A DNA stretch of 57,052 nt, from NCBI GenBank assembly GCA_021810205.1, contig JAJZJC010000007.1:1-57052 (forward strand). Reading direction: 5' to 3'. Made by a program: the position numbers and the translations under genes. The notes below the pieces were generated by a model. It was not told where the DNA came from, did not search any database, and saw only the letters and a program-made list of their open reading frames with translations. Positions 52,330-57,052 of the stretch are shown piece by piece. This stretch comes from Actinomycetes bacterium. GTDB lineage: Bacteria > Actinomycetota > Acidimicrobiia > Acidimicrobiales > RAAP-2. The number at the start of each line of letters is the position of its first letter. The first letter of the stretch is position 1.

Positions 52330-54213
52330 TTGTCCACTCTTTCGATCGAAGCAGCCGGTGCGGCCAGCCCCGACCCCGACCTGCTGCGCCCGCTTGCCTT
52401 GTGCTTTCGCAGTGTCACGCACCGCTACGGCACCAAGACGGCTCTCGACCGATTGAACCTGGACGTCCGGCAAGGCGAGGTGCTCGCCCTGCTCGGTCCC
52501 AACGGCGCCGGGAAGTCGACGACCATCTCGGTGCTTCTCGGCCTCATCCGGCCACAGGAAGGTGCCGTCGAGGTCCTCGGTTCGGACCCGAGCCAGGCCG
52601 TCACGGACGGCCGCGTCGGCGCCATGCTGCAATCGGGTTCCGCGGTCGGCCTGCCCCCCGGCGTTCGCGTCGGCCAAGCGCTCCACCTGGTGCGGCGCCT
52701 GTACCATCGCCCCGCGCCGTTGGACAAGGTGATCGAGCAGGCGAAGATTCGCAGCCTCCTGCACGAACGGACCGATCGGCTTTCAGGCGGACAGGCACAG
52801 CGAGTGCGGTTCGCGATCGCGATCGCCGGAGACCCTGAAGTGGTCTTCCTCGACGAGCCGACGTCGGCGATGGACGTCGAGTCCCGACAGGCTTTCTGGC
52901 GAATGATGCGCGAGTTCGGCGACGAGGGCCGCACCGTGGTCTTCGCCACGCATCACTTGGCCGAGGCCGATGAGATCGCGGATCGAGTCGTCGTGCTGAA
53001 CCACGGCAGAGTGGTCGCCGACGGTCCAGGCGCCACGCTGAAGGCGGCGGTGGCCACTCGGCGGCTGCGCTTCGTCTCGGACCACTTGGATCGCGCGTTG
53101 CTATCGGAGCTCGACGGCGTCACGGAGGTAGAGGTGCGCGGCACCAGCGTGTCGATCGACTCGCTCGACGCCGATGCGACCACTCGGGACCTCGTCACGC
53201 GCGACGTGCCGTTCCGTGACCTCGAGGTCACCTGCGCCGGGCTGGAGCAGGCGTTCGTAGCATTGACCTGCAAGCCGGCCAACCCATCGCCGGCCAACCC
53301 ATCGCCGGCCAACAGCGCGCCAGTGGCCGGCGCGCCACCCTCCCGCGCCGCGATCGAACCGGCAGCAGCGCAACCGCAAGAAGCGCCGCGCGCGCAAGAA
53401 GCACGGCCACCGATCGGCGCACCAGGCGCACGGCGCTCTCTCGGTCTTCGGCGTGAGCGGCTCGCGCCGCTTGTGGCTTTCGCCGGCTTCGAGGTGGGAA
53501 GGCTGTTGCGCAGCTGGAAGTTCCTCGCCATCACCATCGGATTCCCGGTGATCTTCTACCTCCTCTTCTTGGGCGACCACACCGCAGGCGCCGTCGTAGA
53601 CGGCGCGGTGCCATGGCGCGTCTACCTCATGGTGTCGATGTGCTCGTTCGGCGCGCTGGTCGCCGCGTTGAACGCAGGTGGTACCCGGCTGTCCATGGAG
53701 CGCGCGTCGGGCTGGGCGCGCCAGCTCCGCGTCACCCCGATTCCGGCCTGGTCGTACGTGGGCACCAAGATCTTCGCCAGCATGCTCGTCGTCCTCCCGG
53801 TCATCGCCCTCGTCGAAGTCGTGGGGGCAGGCTTCGGCGACGTGCGCCTCGGTGCAGCCGCATGGGTCGGCCTCACCCTCCTCATGTGGGCAAGCTCCCT
53901 GCCCTTCGCCGTCCTCGGAGTCTTCATCGGCTTCCTCGTCTCGACCGAGGCTGCCTTCCCGGTCGTCACTGGGCTCATGTTCGTCCTCGGGTACTTCGGC
54001 GGCCTTTTCACCCCGGTCGACCGCATGCCGGGCGCGCTCCAGGTCGTCGCACACCTGTTACCGAGCTACCACAACGACGCACTCGGCCTGGCCGCCCTCG
54101 ACGGGCACACGCTCGCGTTCTCGCACTGGGCGGTGCTGATCGGCTACGCCGCGGTCCTCGGACTGGCGATCGCGTGGAAGCACCGGGCCCAAGAGGCCCG
54201 CGGCATCGCCTGA
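52330..54213 (+). CDS. Fused ABC transporter: ATP-binding domain plus ABC-2 permease
   Basis: About 627 residues in one chain. Residues 20-310 are an ABC ATPase: Walker A GPNGAGKSTT, Q-loop GAMLQSGSAVGLP, signature RLSGGQAQRVRFAIAI, Walker B VVFLDEPTSAMDVES and switch His in VVFATHHLAEADEI. A 70-residue Pro/Ala linker follows, part of it encoded by a 15-bp tandem repeat. Residues 385-625 are an ABC-2 permease with six membrane segments (KFLAITIGFPVIFYLLFLG; later YFGGLFTPVDRMPGALQVVA). Most homologues are two genes. Start is TTG 52330, with GGGAG ten bases upstream; a longer frame from 52138 looks non-coding. Export cargo is unknown. Confidence 0.85.
   Translation: MSTLSIEAAGAASPDPDLLRPLALCFRSVTHRYGTKTALDRLNLDVRQGEVLALLGPNGAGKSTTISVLLGLIRPQEGAVEVLGSDPSQAVTDGRVGAMLQSGSAVGLPPGVRVGQALHLVRRLYHRPAPLDKVIEQAKIRSLLHERTDRLSGGQAQRVRFAIAIAGDPEVVFLDEPTSAMDVESRQAFWRMMREFGDEGRTVVFATHHLAEADEIADRVVVLNHGRVVADGPGATLKAAVATRRLRFVSDHLDRALLSELDGVTEVEVRGTSVSIDSLDADATTRDLVTRDVPFRDLEVTCAGLEQAFVALTCKPANPSPANPSPANSAPVAGAPPSRAAIEPAAAQPQEAPRAQEARPPIGAPGARRSLGLRRERLAPLVAFAGFEVGRLLRSWKFLAITIGFPVIFYLLFLGDHTAGAVVDGAVPWRVYLMVSMCSFGALVAALNAGGTRLSMERASGWARQLRVTPIPAWSYVGTKIFASMLVVLPVIALVEVVGAGFGDVRLGAAAWVGLTLLMWASSLPFAVLGVFIGFLVSTEAAFPVVTGLMFVLGYFGGLFTPVDRMPGALQVVAHLLPSYHNDALGLAALDGHTLAFSHWAVLIGYAAVLGLAIAWKHRAQEARGIA
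53275..53315 (+). repeat. 15-bp tandem repeat in the ABC fusion linker
   Basis: The unit CCGGCCAACCCATCG occurs twice and partly a third time, in frame, encoding PANPS repeats at the junction of the ATPase and permease parts. Confidence 0.94.
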
Positions 54214-54286
54214 CGCCGGGCGCGCCCCCTCTTCTCGTCGATCCCACAGACGGGTCGGCGTCGACAGCGGCGGCCGCATGGCGACG

Positions 54287-55816
54287 TCACTCGTCGAGAG
54301 GGAAGAGCGCCTCCCAAGTCGCCAGCTCCTCGTCACGTGGCGCGTCCTGCACTCCGACGGTGGGGCCGAGCATCATCGTGGGCCGGCGAGCCGGCTCCCA
54401 GGTCGGCCACGGCCCGGTCCGCGGGTTCGACGGGTCGCCTGCACGAGCGAACGCGGTCCAGGCGGCCTGTATCTCCTCCGACAGCTCGACGGCGCGCAGG
54501 CCCGATCCGGCAATCGCTGCAACCGCGGGGTCACGGACAGTGCCGAACACGAAGGGGATCTCCAGCGCGTGGCAGGCACCGAACGCGCCGCCGAGGACCG
54601 GGGACTCCCAGGTGAAGAGATAGACGAACACTCGGCCGCCGCTCGAGCGACGTGCCGCGGCGAGGCGCAGGGATGGCCATCGGAAAACGAGGTCGCTCGC
54701 GACGGCGATCCACACGTCGCGCGGCGTCACCGGTTCGCCCCGCCGCCGACGTACGGCGCGGTAGGCGGCCACGATGTCGCCGGGACGACTCGCCGGTGCG
54801 GAGTGCGCGATGCGCCGAAGGAGTCCATCCTCGTCCAACGTGGCCATCGCCGGGTCCGACATCTGGAAGAAGGCGATCTCGTCCCGGTTCGTACCGATGA
54901 GCACTTCGACACTCGCGGCATCGTCTCTCGCTGCCTCGAATGGGGCGACCGGCATCGTCTTGCCGTCCACCACCGGAAGGAACGGCAGAGGCAGCTCGCC
55001 AGGTCGCAGGGTCGCGCGCTGGACCGCCGACACAGCGTCGACGAGCGCCGCCGGCGGCAGTTTCTCGAGGCTCGGGCGGTCGAGCGAGGCGAGTCCGAGG
55101 GCTCGCGCCAGCGCGCGTGCAGCCACCTCGGCGCGTTCGGGCGTGTGGACGTAGGGCGGTCCGCTCTCGATGATCACCCGACGGAAGAGCCCCCGCGCCG
55201 CGGGCATGGCGAGCATCGACAGGATGCTCATCGCGCCCGCGGACTCGCCGAAGACGGTGACATTGCCCGGGTCTCCGCCGAACCGGGCGACGTGGTCTCG
55301 CACCCAGCGCAGCGCGGCGATCTGGTCGAGCAGCCCCCAGTTCGCGAAGCCCTCGTGATCGTCGGTCTCGAGCGCCGGGTGTGCGAGGAATCCGAGGGCA
55401 CCGAGCCGATAGTTCACCGATACCACGACGACGTCGCGGCGGCGTGCCAGCAGCGCACCGCGGTAGAGCACGTTCCCCGCGCTGCCCGAGGTGTAGCCCC
55501 CGCCGTGTATCCACACCATGACCGGCCGGCGAGCGTCGTCGAGCGCTGGCGTCCACACGCTCAGGTGCAGGCAGTCCTCGCTCTGGTGCTGGGGATCACC
55601 CGGGAGCAACGAGCCGGGCGCCGCGACGGCCTGCGGCGCCAGAGGACCAGGCGCGAACGCGTCACGGACGCCGCGCCACGGTTCGGGGGGCGCCGGTGGG
55701 CGCCAGCGGAGCCCCCCGACGGGCGCCCTCGCGTATGGCACGCCGAGGAACGCCCAGACACCGTCGGACTCGAGCCCCCGTACCAGACCGCCGTCGACGC
55801 CGACCGTCCCTTCCAC
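54287..55816 (-). CDS. Type B carboxylesterase
   Basis: A 509-residue alpha/beta-hydrolase of the carboxylesterase/para-nitrobenzyl esterase family. The oxyanion hole is HGGGY (residues 104-108), the nucleophile Ser192 is in VTVFGESAGAMSIL, and EDCLHLSVWTP is the family signature near residue 80. The acidic member is in GTNRDEIAFFQ and the His in the region before ALEIPFVFG. No signal peptide, so intracellular. It hydrolyses esters of unknown identity. It converges with the fused ABC transporter (73 bp) and lies downstream of the GT2 gene with only nine bases between them. Confidence 0.93.
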   Translation of the reverse strand: MEGTVGVDGGLVRGLESDGVWAFLGVPYARAPVGGLRWRPPAPPEPWRGVRDAFAPGPLAPQAVAAPGSLLPGDPQHQSEDCLHLSVWTPALDDARRPVMVWIHGGGYTSGSAGNVLYRGALLARRRDVVVVSVNYRLGALGFLAHPALETDDHEGFANWGLLDQIAALRWVRDHVARFGGDPGNVTVFGESAGAMSILSMLAMPAARGLFRRVIIESGPPYVHTPERAEVAARALARALGLASLDRPSLEKLPPAALVDAVSAVQRATLRPGELPLPFLPVVDGKTMPVAPFEAARDDAASVEVLIGTNRDEIAFFQMSDPAMATLDEDGLLRRIAHSAPASRPGDIVAAYRAVRRRRGEPVTPRDVWIAVASDLVFRWPSLRLAAARRSSGGRVFVYLFTWESPVLGGAFGACHALEIPFVFGTVRDPAVAAIAGSGLRAVELSEEIQAAWTAFARAGDPSNPRTGPWPTWEPARRPTMMLGPTVGVQDAPRDEELATWEALFPLDE

Positions 55817-55825
55817 GGCGGCACC

Positions 55826-56779
55826 CTAGTGGCCCGGCTGCGGCCTCCCCGCGGTCGTTCGGGCGGGGACAGGAGGCGACGGCCGTCGAAATGGGACACG
55901 CCGTTCGAGCCGGCGCGCAAGAAACGGGAGGAGGTAGCGCACCGTGGCTTCGGGAACCCCACGCAGGTGTCCGGCCCGCCGGCAATCGACGAGGCACGAG
56001 CGCGCGCTCACCTTGTCCCCCGCCAGCAGGTACGCCGCAGCGAATCGCAAGTGGTGCCAGGCGAGGACCGTGTCGCCACGGTGACGGCCGGCCCCGGCGA
56101 GCTCACGATCGAGCATCGTCCATCCGGTGCGGTAGACGCGGTCCAGCACCTTGCTGTAGCCGCTCGGCGTATCCGCATAACAGACCAAGGGCCAGTCCAG
56201 CTTCTTCACCCTGCCGCGACGGGAGCAGCGCAACCACATGTCCCAGTCCTCGACGCCGTCGAGCGCGGGATCGAACCCGCCAACCGCGTCAAAGGTTCGC
56301 CGCGAAAGGAGCACCGTCGAAGTCTGGAACCGGTTCAGCAGCAAGAGGTCGCAGGTGGTGATCTCCGAGGTCGGCACCGATGGCGGAGGATCGTCCTCGA
56401 CGAGGGTGCGCGCCCAGTCGCTCGCGATGAGAACGGTGTCGTCGTCGACGAGCGCCCATTGGCGCTCGAGCTTCGCCGGGTGCCACTCGTCGTCGGCGTC
56501 CAAGAAGGCGACCCATTCGCCGCTGGACGCCTCCACGCCCGCGTTTCGCGCGCCCGACGGGCCGGAAGGCCCCGAGGCGTCGGACTGCCCGCCCGCTCCA
56601 CGACGCACGAGCCGCACCCCCGGATCGACAGCGGCTGCGACTGTCGCGGTGCCGTCTGACGACGCGTCGTCGACGACGATCACCTCATCGGGCTGCAGCC
56701 GTTGGGCAAGCACCGACCGTAGGGCCGCCTCGATCGTCCCTGCCGCGTCGTGCGCGGGGACGACGACGCTCAGGCGCAT
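55826..56779 (-). CDS. Glycosyltransferase family 2
   Basis: A 317-residue GT-A enzyme starting MRLSVVVPAHDAAGTIEAAL. DEVIVVDDASSDGTATVAAA is the nucleotide site, SGARNAGVEASSGEWVAFLD and ADDEWHP contain the DxD metal motif, and VGGFDPALDGVEDWDMWLRC the acceptor-side ED pair. The last 25 residues are Pro/Arg-rich. ATG 56779 is chosen as it opens directly on the first strand; it overlaps the stop of the MurE-like gene by 10 bp. No membrane segment is present. Donor and acceptor are not known. Confidence 0.9.
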   Translation of the reverse strand: MRLSVVVPAHDAAGTIEAALRSVLAQRLQPDEVIVVDDASSDGTATVAAAVDPGVRLVRRGAGGQSDASGPSGPSGARNAGVEASSGEWVAFLDADDEWHPAKLERQWALVDDDTVLIASDWARTLVEDDPPPSVPTSEITTCDLLLLNRFQTSTVLLSRRTFDAVGGFDPALDGVEDWDMWLRCSRRGRVKKLDWPLVCYADTPSGYSKVLDRVYRTGWTMLDRELAGAGRHRGDTVLAWHHLRFAAAYLLAGDKVSARSCLVDCRRAGHLRGVPEATVRYLLPFLARRLERRVPFRRPSPPVPARTTAGRPQPGH

Positions 56780-57052
56780 GGGCCCGTCGCGACGTCGGAC
56801 CACGTGGCGACGATCGCATCGCGTGCCGCGACGCGATCGTCGAGCGGCACCGTCTCGTCACCGATGTGCTGAAACTGCTCGTGGCCACGCCCGACGATGA
56901 GCACGGCATCACCCTCGCGCGCGGCGCCCACCGCGCGGGTGATGGCACTACGGCGGTCCGGATCGACGACGACCGTCGTGCTGCGTCCGGCATCGAGCGT
57001 TCCCTGGTAGAGGGCGCGGAAGATCTGGGAGATGGGTTCGTCGCCCGGAGAT
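56770..57052 (-). CDS. MurE-like Mur ligase, C-terminal part only
   Basis: The last 93 codons of a gene that enters from beyond the window. SPGDEPISQIFRALYQGTLD, VVDPDRRSAITRAVGAAREG, and DAVLIVGRGHEQFQHIGDET with VPLDDRVAARDAIVATW match the C-terminal domain of UDP-N-acetylmuramoyl-tripeptide synthetases (usual forms DNPRxE..., AGKGHE, FDDR). The usual Lys of GKGHE is Arg here. It may be a genuine MurE or a MurE-like paralogue used for another polymer, which its position beside a GT2 allows. Confidence 0.8.
   Translation of the reverse strand, partial: SPGDEPISQIFRALYQGTLDAGRSTTVVVDPDRRSAITRAVGAAREGDAVLIVGRGHEQFQHIGDETVPLDDRVAARDAIVATWSDVATGPCA

Overview
The window is about 57 kb of very GC-rich DNA with dense coding on both strands, frequent GTG starts (often GTG-AGC) and 4-bp ATGA/GTGA overlaps between genes. 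The content points to an actinobacterium: F420 cofactor genes (CofD, CofE), a polyprenol-phosphomannose mannosyltransferase of the MptB type, DUF5719, a BTAD-domain regulator, and a phosphomannomutase / Trm112-like / PGI-PMI cluster. An archaeal-type riboflavin synthase suggests a deep-branching class such as Acidimicrobiia. That placement is inference, since no rRNA is present.

Layout. (1) 0-8.5 kb: amidase end, acyl-CoA dehydrogenase, MptB-like mannosyltransferase, small hydrophobic protein, archaeal-type riboflavin synthase, acyl-CoA synthetase and a FAD oxidoreductase. (2) 8.5-17.3 kb: a redox block with a four-cluster Fe-S protein, an NrfD-type membrane subunit, a broken cytochrome b, an N-truncated haem-copper oxidase subunit I, a frameshifted membrane protein, a ctaG-like gene broken inside a 13-bp repeat, a hemerythrin-domain protein, a DUF6457 protein, FdhD and MoaC. 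The accessory genes suit a formate dehydrogenase, but no molybdopterin catalytic subunit is present. (3) 17.3-25.3 kb: MpaB/DUF2236 protein, DrrAB-type ABC transporter, thiolase, YceH, PGI/PMI, Trm112-like, phosphomannomutase. (4) 25.3-37.2 kb: large GT-C-like membrane protein, CPBP protease, FtsH with a repetitive tail, DUF5719 protein, giant GT2-membrane glycosyltransferase, small helical protein. (5) 37.2-47.1 kb: sugar-nucleotide epimerases, three GT4 glycosyltransferases and a serine hydrolase in one overlapping run, CofD-CofE, GalE-like epimerase, NDP-sugar nucleotidyltransferase, and a frameshifted surface protein. (6) 47.1-57 kb: BTAD regulator, an unusual tRNA, two secreted proteins, a small conserved-looking protein, a fused ABC transporter, a carboxylesterase, a GT2 and the C-terminus of a MurE-like ligase.

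Regions 3-5 together would supply mannose-1-phosphate and GDP-mannose-type donors, modified sugars and the glycosyltransferases that use them for a cell-surface polymer; F420 synthesis genes lie inside the same block.

The most striking feature is not a gene. At least fourteen perfect or near-perfect short tandem arrays (units 11-24 bp) are scattered through the window. Several sit exactly on translation start sites, duplicating the start codon or the first codons: the Fe-S subunit (five ATGs at 14-bp spacing, giving a ladder of MSTER-stop mini-ORFs linked by ATGA overlaps), moaC (three in-frame ATGs), the ABC ATPase (two in-frame GTGs), the CPBP protease and a small ORF at 8618. One array (13 bp x 6) puts ctaG out of frame and would restore it at two or five copies. 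This looks like a slippage-driven system of start-site or phase variation, but assembly error in this region must be excluded first.
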